Part shown: positions 45,817-56,547 of the stretch, in pieces
Position numbering within the stretch: position 1 is the first letter of the stretch
How the letters are laid out: each line of letters starts with the position of its first letter
Position numbers and translations under genes: made by a program
Notes under the pieces: model-generated
Told to the model about the DNA's origin: nothing
Database searches by the model: none
The model's input: the letters and a program-made list of their open reading frames with translations, nothing else
Assembly: GCF_020520425.1 (NCBI RefSeq)
Contig: NC_079492.1
Location: 72,221,671 to 72,285,670, forward strand
DNA length: 64,000 nt
Source: Spinacia oleracea
Lineage: Eukaryota > Streptophyta > Magnoliopsida > Caryophyllales > Amaranthaceae
Direction: 5' to 3'

Positions 45817-46564
45817 TGAAGGAAATAATGCCCTTGGTCCAAGTATGCATATAATATTAAGTCTAATAAATGCGGTTCAGTATTAATTAACAAGTTAATA
45901 ATTCAGTGAGATCAAGTGAGCTGAATGCCTAGCTAGAGGCCGCTTCAGTTCAAGTGAAATTAATGATATTAATCCACAGCTTACTCTTGACTGAACCCGT
46001 AGGGTCACACAAATAGTATGTAAACGAATCAAGTATTTAATGGCATTAAATACTCCATCTATGGATATTCGGAATCGACAGATCTTGGTTTCAGTGGGAG
46101 CTGAGATCGTCACAAGCAAGAAATGAATACTCCGGAAACGATGATATTACCGGAAACGGAAATATGGATCGTATCGGAAATATAAATATTATCCAAGTCA
46201 TAAATATTGCCGGAAACGGAAATATTGTCAGAATCGGAAATATTATCGAAATCGGAAAATAATTCCGGAAACGGAAATATTAAATATTTGTTCGAAACGG
46301 AAATTAATTCCGGAATCGGAAATATTAAATATTGTTCGTATCGGAAATAAATTCCGAAATCGGGAATTTAATCGGAAGCGTATCGTACGAATTAGCATCG
46401 GACGAGGCCTGCCAGAAGAAGGCCCAGCACGAAGCCGGGCCATCGCCCAACAAGCCAGCGCGCCACAACGCACCAGCCAAGGCTGCGCCAGGCCCACCGC
46501 AAGGCAGGCCCAGCGCGCGCCAAGGCTGCGGCAGCGTGTGGGCCTCGTGGCAATGGGCTGCGAG
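45817..46564 (+). repeat. Element B 5' LTR, first part
   Basis: Matches the inverted complement of element A's LTR from its TGAAGG end through the block of repeated ggaaatat words (46120-46390) into the GC-rich patch. It stops at the CACTA target site GAG (46562-46564). Confidence 0.9.
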
Positions 46565-46579
46565 CACTAGTGGAAAAAG

Positions 46580-46856
46580 GCTTATTTGCATCCCCGCATT
46601 TGCCACGCCATTCTGGACATGTGAAGCAAATAACAAATTTTAGCATAAAATTTAGTCATTTGCATCGCAGATTTGTTAAACTGCGAGGCAAATGACTCTA
46701 GAATGCCCCCCAGAGTCATTTGCCACGCAGAATTATAAATCTGCGATGCAAATTACTCAATCAAGTGCATCGCAGATTTATAATTCTGCGTGGCAAATGA
46801 CTCTAGGGTGCCCCTAGAGTCATTTGCCACGCAGAATTATAAATCTGCGATGCACA
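46580..46856. repeat. CACTA left subterminal repeats
   Basis: Repeated, mutually inverted words such as catttgccacgcagaattat and ataaatctgcgatgcaaat form several hairpins of about 40 bases. They are the probable binding sites for the element's transposition proteins, by analogy with Spm. Confidence 0.8.
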
Positions 46857-48000
46857 AGCTTTTGATTTTTTTTTTCGAATTCTCGCTCACACTTAATTGC
46901 AAAACGAATATTCAACACTACCGCCCTCCCCAACGAAACCACCACGAATTGTGAGCAATAACCTAGGTTTTGCTCGACAAACAACACTGCTTCACACCCA
47001 AACTCAACAAACGACAACACTGCTTCACCGGCGGCTTCATTGTCGTCGTTCCTGTTCCGGCCCCTGCGTCGTTCTTCTGTTCGTCCTGATAGCGCATCCC
47101 ACCACAAGGCCCCTGCCGTCATTCTCCAGACGACGCAGCGCACAACAAGGCCCCTGTTCCGGCCCCTGCCGTCATTCTCCAGACGATGCAGCGCTGGTCC
47201 CTATTGACGCTGCCGACCACGCCGCCGCACACTCCGCCGGCGCCCCTGCTCAGTCACGTCGTCTCTCCTCTTTTAATAATTAGGTACATTTTAAATTGTT
47301 TTTAAATATTTATACTTTCAATATATAATTGGGTTTAAATTTAGTGTTGTGGAATTTATTTAGTTGAATAAAAAAGTTGTTACATTTAAGATTGAATTTA
47401 AATTTTGATGTTAAGATTGAAAGTTTGTGGATATTATTTAGTTAAATTTTAATTGAATTTTAATTGTGCATTTTGATTTGAATTGTGGATATTATGATTG
47501 AATTTTAGTTGTACATTTGAATTGAAATTTAAGATTGAATTTTAATTGTGGATATTATTTAGTTGAATAATTGGGTACATTTTAGGATTTAGGTTTTGTT
47601 GAATTTTAATTGTAGTTTTTGATGAATTGGAATAGGTTATTATAATAGTTGGTTTTGTTGAATTCTAATTTTTTATTACATTTAGGTTTTGTTGAATTAA
47701 AAGTTATGAAATGAAGTTTTGGGTTTGTGTAGGTTTATGAGATGGTTTGTGTAGGTTATGAAATGAATTTAGGTTATGAAATGAATTTAGGTGATCGATA
47801 TATGAAATCATGTTTTGGGTTTGCTACAAAATTTGGGTTTGTGAATTTGTGATGTGAAATGAATTGTACTATGGGAACTTGTTATTAGTTATGGTAGGTT
47901 TTGTTGGAAGCCATGGATTTATAATGATATGAATAGCCTAGTTTATATTCTAACATCTTGACAAAATTTGGTCATATTGTTTTATCTTTAGTGGTTGAAA
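46857..48000 (+). other. CACTA 5' untranslated region with a probable intron
   Basis: 46880-47285 is C-rich with an internal duplication (gccgtcattctccagacga at 47114 and 47168). A chance frame of 128 residues there has no domain. An intron is likely from gtacattttaaa at about 47284 to atctttag at about 47990, ending ten bases before the transposase ATG. Confidence 0.45.
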
Positions 48001-50652
48001 ATGGATTGGAGTTGGATGTATGGTAGTAAACGATTTTCTACAAGGTTCTTACAAGGGATTCAAGAGTTCATTAAGGTTGCCTTAAAACATCAATCAGAAC
48101 ATGAATCAAGTTTAATTCTGTGTCCTTGTTGTGATTGCAATAATTCAAGGGGGTATCAGGATATTGATGATATTGTTGATCACATAGTTCGTCGCGGTTT
48201 TAAGGGTAACTACACGACGTGGACATGGCATGGTGAGAGCATAGATCATGGGGCAAGTTCTAGTATGCCGAGCTCGCGTCAGCATAATAATTGTGATAAT
48301 GGTGATGATAATGAAATTGAGGATGATATTGGTGTTGAAAGTGAGGAAGAAGAGGAGAAAGATAGGATAGATGATATGATGCATGATATGGAAGACCATC
48401 ATTTCGTTGAGCGTCCCCGTATGTATGATAGTATAATCAAAGATTCCGCAACACCTTTATATCCCGGTTCTACACAAACTGTACTTGGTGCCGTCATCAA
48501 ATATTTCAACTTAAAGGTGGAAAACGGTTGGACCAACAAGAGTTTTTCACAGTTTTTGGAGGCCACGTCCGGTAATCTTCCTGAAGGAAACAAACTTCCA
48601 AGGTCTAACTATGAGGCCCATAAGCTTATGTGTCCTTTGGGTATGGATTACGAGAAGATACACGCGTGTCCAAATGATTGCGTGTTGTATCGAAAGCAGT
48701 ATGCAAATCTGCATGAGTGTCCAAGATGCGGATTGTCCCGTTACAAGATCGTGGAGAATGATGCAACATCAACAAAGAAGAAACCTTCTCCGGCTAAGGT
48801 GCTTTGGTATCTTCCTATTATACCAAGATTTAAGCGCCTTTTCTCAGAAGAGAAAACTGCAAAACTTTTGAGGTGGCATGCCGAAGGGAGGAAGAAAGAT
48901 GGGTTAATGAGGCATCCTGCTGATTCTCCACAATGGAGGAACATTGATCGAAAGTACAAGGTCTTTAGGGAAGAAGTTCTGAATCTCAGGCTTGGTCTTT
49001 GCACGGATGGAATGAACCCATTTGGGACACTTAGTACCCAATATAGCACTTGGCCGGTTCTTCTCACCATATACAATTTGCCTCCTTGGTTATGCATGAA
49101 GCGTAGATACATCATGTTGTCGCTCTTAATCTCTGGGCCTAAACAACCCGGAAATGACATAGATGTGTATCTAGAGCCACTCATTGAAGATTTGAAATTG
49201 TTGTGGGATGAAGGGGTGTTGATGTTTGATGCATACACCAAAACCAATTTCACTTTACGTGCCATGATTTTTTGTACGATAAATGATTTCCCGACTTATG
49301 GAAATTTGTCAGGGTATTCTGTAAAGGGAAAGAAGGCATGTCCAGTTTGTCATGATGATTTGGTCTCGAGGCGCCTAAAATTTTGTGGGAAAGATGTGTA
49401 CATGGATTACCGGATTTATCTTCCTGAAGATCACCCATTTCGAAAAGAGAAGGAAGCTTTTAATGGAGAATTGGAGATGAGAGAAGCTCCTGCCCCCTTA
49501 TGTGCGTGTGAGGTTTATGAACGGGTTAAAGACATTGAGACAAAGTTTAGTAAGCCTTATAAAGGTCAGCCAAGTGGTGGTTACAAGAAGAGGTCTATCT
49601 TTTGGGATCTCCCATATTGGAGAGATTTGGAAGTTAGGCATTGTTTGGATGTAATGCATATTGAGAAAAATGTTTGTGATGCCATTGTTGGGACATTGTT
49701 GAATATGCAAGGGAAAACGAAGGATGGGCCTAAAGTTAGACAAGATATGGCTTCTATGGGTCGCTCCGAGTTGGCACCTCAAGAAAGGGGAAAACGCTGG
49801 TACCTTCCCCCAGCTTGTTTCACCTTGTCTAAAAAGGAGAAAGCTAGATTTTGTGAGTCTTTGCATGGCTTAAAGGTCCCTGCTGGTTACTCTTCAAATT
49901 TTCGTAGACTTGTGTCCATGTCTGACTTGAAATTAGTTGGAATGAAATCTCATGATTGTCACGTGTTGATGAAACAATTGCTGCCGGTTGCAATTCGAGG
50001 GATATTGCCGCCACAAGTGAGGTATACCATTACAAGATTGTGTTTCTTTTTCAACACAATTTGTAGCAAGGTGATCAATCCAACAATACTTGATGATTTG
50101 CAGGCCGATGTACTTGAGACCATGTGTCGGTTTGAAAAGTATTTTCCGCCATCATTCTTTGACATGATGCCTCATTTGATTATTCATCTTGTTCGTGAAA
50201 TTAAGCTTTGTGGGCCAGTTTGTATGAGGTACATGTATCCCTTTGAACGGGAAATGGGTACCTTGAAAGATAGAGTGATGAATCCGGCCAAACCTGAAGC
50301 TAGTATTGTCCAACGAACTGTCGCGGAGGAAGTTGCTGCATGGGTTTCTCAATATATGGCACGTTTGAAAGAAGTCGGAGTACCAAAGTCTAGACATGAT
50401 GGGAGACTTGGGGGTCAAGGTACAATTGGCAGGAAAAGGATATCAATCGGTTCTGAAATGATGTGTAAGGTTGAGCTGTTTGTGGTGCAAAGTCTTAGTG
50501 AAGTCCATCCATACGTGGCTGAGCACATGAACTTTCTTAGAGAGCAATATCCTTCAAAAAATGGTCCTCAACTGATAAAAGAGCATAATCGTTCATTCCT
50601 CACATGGTTCAAGCGTCGAGTGATGGATCAATTTTCCGACACGCCTAATTAG
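48001..50652 (+). CDS. CACTA TnpD-type transposase, stopped at an in-frame TAG
   Basis: 883 residues from MDWSWMYGSKRF. The N-terminal 75 residues form a transposase-associated zinc domain (CPCCDCNNS, then TTWTWHGES). The tnp2-type transposase core follows, with RLGLCTDGMNPFG, CTINDFPTYG, KKACPVCHDD and HCLDVMHIEKNV. The DUF4218-like region is around YMYPFEREMGTLK and ends at FKRRVMDQFSDTPN. The TAG at 50650-50652 is followed in the same frame by 206 more open codons that contain the next conserved domain. One substitution therefore appears to truncate the protein. An upstream TTG in frame (47995) is not taken as start. This enzyme would bind the TIRs and cut the element's ends. Confidence 0.9.
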   Translation: MDWSWMYGSKRFSTRFLQGIQEFIKVALKHQSEHESSLILCPCCDCNNSRGYQDIDDIVDHIVRRGFKGNYTTWTWHGESIDHGASSSMPSSRQHNNCDNGDDNEIEDDIGVESEEEEEKDRIDDMMHDMEDHHFVERPRMYDSIIKDSATPLYPGSTQTVLGAVIKYFNLKVENGWTNKSFSQFLEATSGNLPEGNKLPRSNYEAHKLMCPLGMDYEKIHACPNDCVLYRKQYANLHECPRCGLSRYKIVENDATSTKKKPSPAKVLWYLPIIPRFKRLFSEEKTAKLLRWHAEGRKKDGLMRHPADSPQWRNIDRKYKVFREEVLNLRLGLCTDGMNPFGTLSTQYSTWPVLLTIYNLPPWLCMKRRYIMLSLLISGPKQPGNDIDVYLEPLIEDLKLLWDEGVLMFDAYTKTNFTLRAMIFCTINDFPTYGNLSGYSVKGKKACPVCHDDLVSRRLKFCGKDVYMDYRIYLPEDHPFRKEKEAFNGELEMREAPAPLCACEVYERVKDIETKFSKPYKGQPSGGYKKRSIFWDLPYWRDLEVRHCLDVMHIEKNVCDAIVGTLLNMQGKTKDGPKVRQDMASMGRSELAPQERGKRWYLPPACFTLSKKEKARFCESLHGLKVPAGYSSNFRRLVSMSDLKLVGMKSHDCHVLMKQLLPVAIRGILPPQVRYTITRLCFFFNTICSKVINPTILDDLQADVLETMCRFEKYFPPSFFDMMPHLIIHLVREIKLCGPVCMRYMYPFEREMGTLKDRVMNPAKPEASIVQRTVAEEVAAWVSQYMARLKEVGVPKSRHDGRLGGQGTIGRKRISIGSEMMCKVELFVVQSLSEVHPYVAEHMNFLREQYPSKNGPQLIKEHNRSFLTWFKRRVMDQFSDTPN

Positions 50653-51270
50653 GTATCTGACATGGTGAGATGGTTGGCATATGGTCCTAAATGTCAAGTC
50701 ATATCTTATGAGGGGTACGACATCAATGGCTATTCTTTTTACACAAAGCGACAAGATGACAAAACGACGATGCAAAATAGTGGTGTTACGGCAATATGTT
50801 TGTCTTCAGAGTATGCTAGTGTAAAAGATAGAACACTTGTAGATAAGACGAACTCTTACTATGGAGTCATTGAAGAAATATTAGAGTTGGAATATAAGTA
50901 TTTTAAGATTCCTCTATTCCGGTGCAAGTGGGTTGATATTAGTCGCGGTGTCAAAAAGGATGAACATGGGTACCTGACACTTGTAAACTTTAGTCGAGTT
51001 GGGCATCTTGCAGATCCTTTCATATTAGCATCACAGGCAAAACAAATCTTTTACATGGTTGACCCTGCCGACCGTAGTTTGTCAGTTGTTCTAGAAGGAA
51101 AAAGAAGAATACTTGGTGTTGAGGATGTAGATGATGAAGAAGAGTATGATGAGCAGTTTAATGAGATTCCACCTTCCTCCTGGCATATCCCTCAAATAAT
51201 TGACGATGTTGACATGAGTTATAAGCGCCGAGATCATGATGAAGGATTTTATGTTGAAAAAGAGAAATAG
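50653..51270 (+). pseudogene. C-terminal part of the CACTA transposase beyond the TAG
   Basis: In the same frame as 48001-50652 the sequence reads MVRWLAYGPKCQVISYEGYD, then FRCKWVDISRGVKKDEHGY and a C-terminus rich in Asp/Glu ending at TAG 51268-51270. The NGYSFYTKRQDDKTTMQNSG stretch is the DUF4216-type domain that closes TnpD-like transposases. It has its own Met (50662) but no sign of separate expression. Confidence 0.85.
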
Positions 51271-51320
51271 TGAGATAGGTACTATTTTGGCAACTATTTT
51301 TTTCACCAAGTTAATTTGTA

Positions 51321-52420
51321 GTTTAGTTAAAAGTTGGGTTCGAAAACGTCATTTTTGCGAGTCTTAGAAAGTTATAACTATGTATATGAGACATGTAATA
51401 AGTTTGAAAACATTCCTTAAGTTGTTTAGTTAAAAGTTGGGTTCGAAAACGTCATTTTTGCCTAAATAAGTACTATAACGACCCAATTACCCTTAAATGT
51501 GGAATAATAGATTAGTACGAGTCTTAGAAAGTTATAACTATGCATATGAGACATGTAATAAGTTTGAAAACATTCCTTAAGTTGTTTAGTTAAAAGTTGG
51601 GTTCGAAAACGTCATTTTTGCCTAAATATGTACTATAACGACCCAATTAGCCTTAAATGTGGAATAATAGATTAGTACGAGTCTTAGAAATTTATAACTA
51701 TGCATATGAGACATGTAATAAGTTTGAAAACATTCATTAATTTGTTTAGTTAAAAGTTGGGTTCGAAAACGTCATTTTTGCCTAAATATGTACTATAACG
51801 ACCCAATTAGCCTTAAATGTGGAATAATAGATTAGTACGAGTCTTAGAAAATTATAACTATGTATATGAGACATGTAATAAGTTTGAAAACATTCCTTAA
51901 GTTGTTTAGTTAAAAGTTGGGTTCGAAAACGTCATTTTTGCCTAAATATGTACTATAACGACCCAATTACCCTTAAATGTGGAATAATAGATTAGTACGA
52001 GTCTTAGAAAGTTATAAATATGCATATGAGACATGTAATAAGTTTGAAAACATTCCTTAAGTTGTTTAGTTAAAAGTTGGGTTCGAAAACGTCATTTTTG
52101 CCTAAATATGTACTATAACGACCCAATTAGCCTTAAATGTGGAATAATAGATTAGTACGAGTCTTAGAAAGTTATAACTATGCATATGAGACATGTAATA
52201 AGTTTGAAAACATTCCTTAAGTTGTTTAGTTAAAAGTTGGGTTCGAAAATGTCATTTTTGCCTAAATATGTACTATAACGACCCAATTAGCCTTAAATGT
52301 GAAATAATAGATTAGTACGAGTCTTAGAAAGTTATAACTATGCATATGAGACATGTAATAAGTTTGAAAACATTCCTTAAGTTGTTTAGTTAAAAGTTGG
52401 GTTCGAAAATGTCATTTTTA
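51321..52420. repeat. 160-bp tandem repeat array in the CACTA element
   Basis: Copies start with gtttagttaaaagttgggtt at 51424, 51584, 51744, 51904, 52064, 52224 and 52384, a strict 160-base period. A shortened first unit is at 51321 and the last unit is partial. Differences between units are single bases. The array follows the transposase stop directly. Confidence 0.95.
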
Positions 52421-52589
52421 CTTTCTTAGACTCTTTGATTTTGCTATTAACCATAAACTTCTGCTCCCTTTAATTTTGCAGATGCTTGGGTAGAAGAAAA
52501 AAAGAGAGGAAACAATCCAAGATAGTCAAATCCGTCATATTGAAGGTAATTTGAGCTTGTTTCGGTGTACCGTAAGGGAAATGGGGTGC

Positions 52590-52945
52590 GAAAATCTGCA
52601 CGGAACTGATCAGAACTGTGCACTGATCTGCACAGAACTGATCTGAGCTGTGCAGATGAGTGCACAGACCTGATCAGAACCGACTAGTTCTGTGCACTGA
52701 TCTGCACAGCCCAGATCAGAACTGTGCAGATCAGTGCACAGAATTGGTCAGCTCTGATCAGAACTGTGCACTGATCTGCACAGAACTGATCTGAGCTGTG
52801 CAGATCAGTGCACAGAACTGATCAGAACTGACCAGTTCTGTGCACTGATCTGCACAGATCAGATCAGAACTATGCAGATCAGTGCACAGAACTGGTCAGT
52901 TCTGATCAGAACTGTGCACTGATCTGCACAGAACTGTGCCTAAAC
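52590..52945. repeat. Palindromic gatctgcacag/ctgtgcagatc array
   Basis: Alternating direct and inverted copies of ctgatctgcacagaactg and its complement fill about 350 bases, giving nested hairpin potential. It lies between the 160-bp array and the right subterminal repeats. Confidence 0.85.
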
Positions 52946-52964
52946 CAATTTAAAAAAAACAAAA

Positions 52965-53327
52965 AATAAGTCATTTGCCACGCACGTTAGCTTAATGTGC
53001 GAGGCAAATGACTTAATTTTTTGGCGCTCAAATTGTCATTTGCGTCGCACATTAAGCTATTGTGCGTGGAAAATGACTTTTTTTTGGCGCCTGAAAGTCA
53101 TTTGCCACGCACTTTAAGCTAATGTGCGTGGCAAATGACTTTTCAACATGGTGCCTGAAAAGTCATTTGCCACGCACATTTGCTTAATGTGCGACGCAAA
53201 TAAGGGTCATTTGCATCGCACTTTTGTGCGATGCAAATGACTTTTAGTCATTTGCATCGAGATCTTTTGCCACGCACAATGTGCGATGCAAATGTGCTTA
53301 AAAGTGCGATGCAAATGACCCTTTTTC
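52965..53327. repeat. CACTA right subterminal repeats
   Basis: Hairpins built of gtcatttgccacgcac, an attaagctta-like centre and gtgcgatgcaaatgac, repeated about six times. They match the left subterminal words in their outer part (tcatttgccacgca) but have a different centre. Confidence 0.8.
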
Positions 53328-53335
53328 CACTAGTG

Positions 53336-53918
53336 GAGTGCTCGCGGGCTGCGCGCGCCCGCATGGCGCCCCTCGTGTGCTGCTGTGCGTGCGTGTGAGT
53401 GTTTGTGTTCATATACGAATCCTAAAGCTATCAGAATTCGATATATGATTAAATTCTTAATCCTAAAAGGATAAATTAATTAAATAAGAGTTCTACTAGG
53501 ATTCTAGTTTAATTAATTCGTATCCTAGTAGGATTCCAGTTCCTTTTCCATACCTCTATAAATAGGTGCCTAGGGTCATGATTTATAGATACAATCGAAG
53601 TATTCTAAAGGTAAGATTTTGAAGAAAAATCAGCCATACACTAGCACCTAATAGCCGAAATTCCTAAGCTACCTTAAGGGCGATTCTAGTTGGTCAAGCT
53701 TAAGGCGGATCCGGACGTGCTGTAGACTATCTACGGAGGGACGACACTTGGAGTCCTAAAGACTTGTTATTGTTCGGTTCGGGCGCAGCTAGGGAGGGCA
53801 CGCAACAAAGTGTATGCATCTAAACTATGCTAAATGATTATGTGTAAATAATATGCTTTCCTGGCTTTATGGTTTTTCCGCATGATTTATGTTTTGTCAT
53901 ATGAATCATAACCTAACA
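53336..53918 (+). repeat. Element B 5' LTR, second part
   Basis: The continuation of the LTR after the GAG duplication. It carries the block that in element A reads as ccctagctgcgcccgaacc, here inverted, and ends at cataacctaaca. Subtracting the CACTA element and one GAG, the full LTR would be about 1328 bases, against 1427 in A. Confidence 0.88.
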
Positions 53919-53919
53919 G

Positions 53920-53933
53920 TGGTATCACGAGCC
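53920..53933 (+). other. Element B primer-binding site
   Basis: tggtatcacgagcc, one base after the LTR end. It is identical to the variant in element A and resembles the initiator tRNA-Met complement. Confidence 0.7.
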
Positions 53934-56547
53934 TCTTATTATTTTCATAATCTAAATTTCATGAACATGGTTAAATTTTACAAATTTGCAAGGAATTAAA
54001 AAGGGGTGATTAATTTTCGTAATTGTTAATTAATTGCAAATTGCGTTTATTTAATTATATGTACGCAGTTTTCGGCAGTTTCTTCGTTACTCATCCAAAT
54101 CGAGTGATTTTTGTGTCAATTCCGCATGTAAAAGGCATTCTAAAATTTTGACAAATTTTTTTTTTTTTCGGCCGAACCCAGAATTCCCAAATTCGAAGCC
54201 TAACTATGACTTTTCGGAGGTTTTAGTTTTTCGAACGCAAAAGTTTGTAAATTTAAGATGTTAAATTAAATATTTGCGATTCTTGTTGATAAATTTTGAA
54301 TTTTTATTGACCTACAGTATATGTTTAACAAGTTTGAATGCCTAGCCTTGTTAATTATACAACCTAATTTGTAATTATGATTAATTTGTTGAAATTCGAA
54401 TAATTTAGAATTAATTTGATTTTCATAATTAATTAATAATTTAATTAGGTATCCATGATTAAAATCCACCATAAAATTTGTTAATTTATGTTAAAATTTT
54501 AATTTTTATGACCTAGATTTGAATCCATGTTAATCGGAAATCAATTAATTAATAAATTTTCGATTTTTCGCCCTAAAATTATGAAATTAATATGATTTAT
54601 TAATTTGTCATTAATTTTGGAAATAAAAGTTTTAAATTTTATGAAATTCGCTCATAAAACTTGCACGCACAAAGCAATGGACGCTACGTGTTACCCTTAA
54701 GGGGTGTTGTATAGTGCGGGCATGCGACGACGAGCAAGGGAGCTCGTCGCCCATGCGGTACGAATGCAGCGAGCAAGGCGAGTAGCACGCGAGCACAAAG
54801 CAGCAGCCCTGCCTTGCGTTGAGTGCTGCGATGATGCATGGGCGGATGGGCGAAGAAGCAAGGCGAGCGAGCATGGCAGGCGCGCGCGCGCGGGCAGCGA
54901 GGGGTGCCTCACAGCACGAGCGCTGCCTCGCCCAGCCTCGCCAAGCAACTGCTGCGCTACGAAGCAGCGAGCGATTCTGCGCGCAAGCGTGGCTCGGCTT
55001 GCTGCGTTTGCGCGTGGCAGCTGCTCGTGCCTTGTTGTGCGATCACTCGTGAGGGGCGATGCTGCCTCGTGGACACGACGGGGCATGGGCGCAAGCCCAT
55101 GGCCTCGTCTTGACCCGATTGATGCGCTTTGAATTTAATTTTTAATTTTCAGTTCGGAAACGATTTTAATTAATTTTAAAATTCGTAATTTAAATTGTTT
55201 TCTTGGATTTTAATTTTGAATAATATAATTATTATAAATTTTATTTATACTAATTATTTTACTAAAACTAAATCTTGATTAATTTAAGTTCGTTTAATTC
55301 AACTGAAATAAATTAAATTAATGGATTCGATTATAAATTTATATGAGCTTTAAATTTTAATTAAATTTTTATGTTTCCAGTTAGACTAGAAATACATTTT
55401 TATGTTTAAAATTAGTAAAGCATATGAATTTATTGGTTTAAGTGGGAGCATTTTTAGTCATAAACTCTTGATTAGGTCTACAAATCCTTTAAGGTTAAAC
55501 AACTTGATTAGAATTAATAAGGACTGAATAATTGGTAGATTGTTGGTGCCCTTAATTAATTGCTGCAAATATTTATGTGATGCATAACGTGTTTTACTAA
55601 CCAGCTATGTGGGCCATTCATGATAATGAATGGGTGAATGGTATATATTGTATATGTACTGTTTTGCAGGTTATGAAGTGACTAGTATGGCCCAAATAGG
55701 ATAGAAAATATGGTCTGCGTACCATTAATTTGAATGTAATTGGTCTAAAGTATCAAAAATTATTTTTCAATTCAAATATGGTCTGCGTACCATCAAATAG
55801 TTGTAATTAGTTTAATTATAGCTTATCCTATTTGAAGAAAATGGCGCCTCCCACGGTGAAATTCAAGACGAAGTTACCATTTTCGAGACGGACTTTGAAG
55901 TTGAAGCTTCAAGATGAAGTCGGGCCATACTAGATCACATTTATCTTATGCATGTTTTAAGTTATTTATTGCTTTTAAATATGTCTTAAATATGCATGAG
56001 ATCAAAGCTTGATTATGTTGCATGATTAAGGATTTTAGTTCACTTAAAATCTAACCAACATAGTAAGAGCCTTAAGTTCCAAACTTTAAAAAATTGAGTT
56101 AAAAGGTGCCATGCCAAAATAAACACTTTCTTGGATATCCTTTACATCAATCTAGTAATAGTTTTCGCTCAGCAAGGTGTTACTTATTGGTCCTAAAGGG
56201 GTAAGGTACACAAATAATTGTGAGTACATGTTAGTTTTGGTGAAACTCAACGATATAAGTAAGGAGTCCTTTTATGTCGTGGCAAAATCGATAGGTTTAC
56301 CTAATAAGTTCTTAGACGTACCTATCAACCAAGAATAGTTTCTAGACTATTAGCAAAAGGCTTTTGCTTACCTAAAAGATTTTAGAATTGAGTCTAAATA
56401 CATAATGTGCTTAATTCTTCAATGGATTTTAGGGTCTTGGAATCATTTTATTCACACCTGCCGGAACACATAACTTGAATAAAATGCTTAATGAACATTG
56501 AATTATGAATGTAGGCTAGAATTTAAGTTTATTAAGAGAAACTGTGA
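53934..56547 (+). other. Element B leader
   Basis: AT-rich with a GC-rich core at 54700-55120. Overlapping chance frames of 77-142 residues in that core have no domain. It is homologous to the element A leader but shorter, lacking the 21-bp array. Confidence 0.75.

Larger units (their letters stand above)
46565..53335 (+). mobile_element. CACTA (En/Spm) transposon in the element B LTR
   Basis: 6771 bp. The ends are perfect inverted repeats, cactagtggaaaaagg on the left and the complement ccttttt-type end ccactagtg on the right, with a 3-bp TSD GAG (46562-46564, 53336-53338). Subterminal hairpin repeats containing catttgccacgcag and catttgccacgcac words are near both ends, as is usual for CACTA elements. 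The element holds one large transposase gene on the + strand with one nonsense codon, a 160-bp tandem array and a palindromic array. Confidence 0.97.

Noticed and set aside
46897..47283. A 128-residue frame at the start of the CACTA element
   Set aside because: Low complexity with an internal duplication and no domain; better explained as 5' UTR before a probable intron.
9050..52945. Tandem repeats at 9050-9985, 51321-52420 and 52590-52945 considered as CRISPR-like arrays
   Set aside because: Units are contiguous or degenerate without unique spacers, and the DNA is plant nuclear.
54632..55132. Several 77-142-residue frames in both directions
   Set aside because: They lie in the GC-rich leader of element B; they overlap each other, lack domains and are not conserved in element A.
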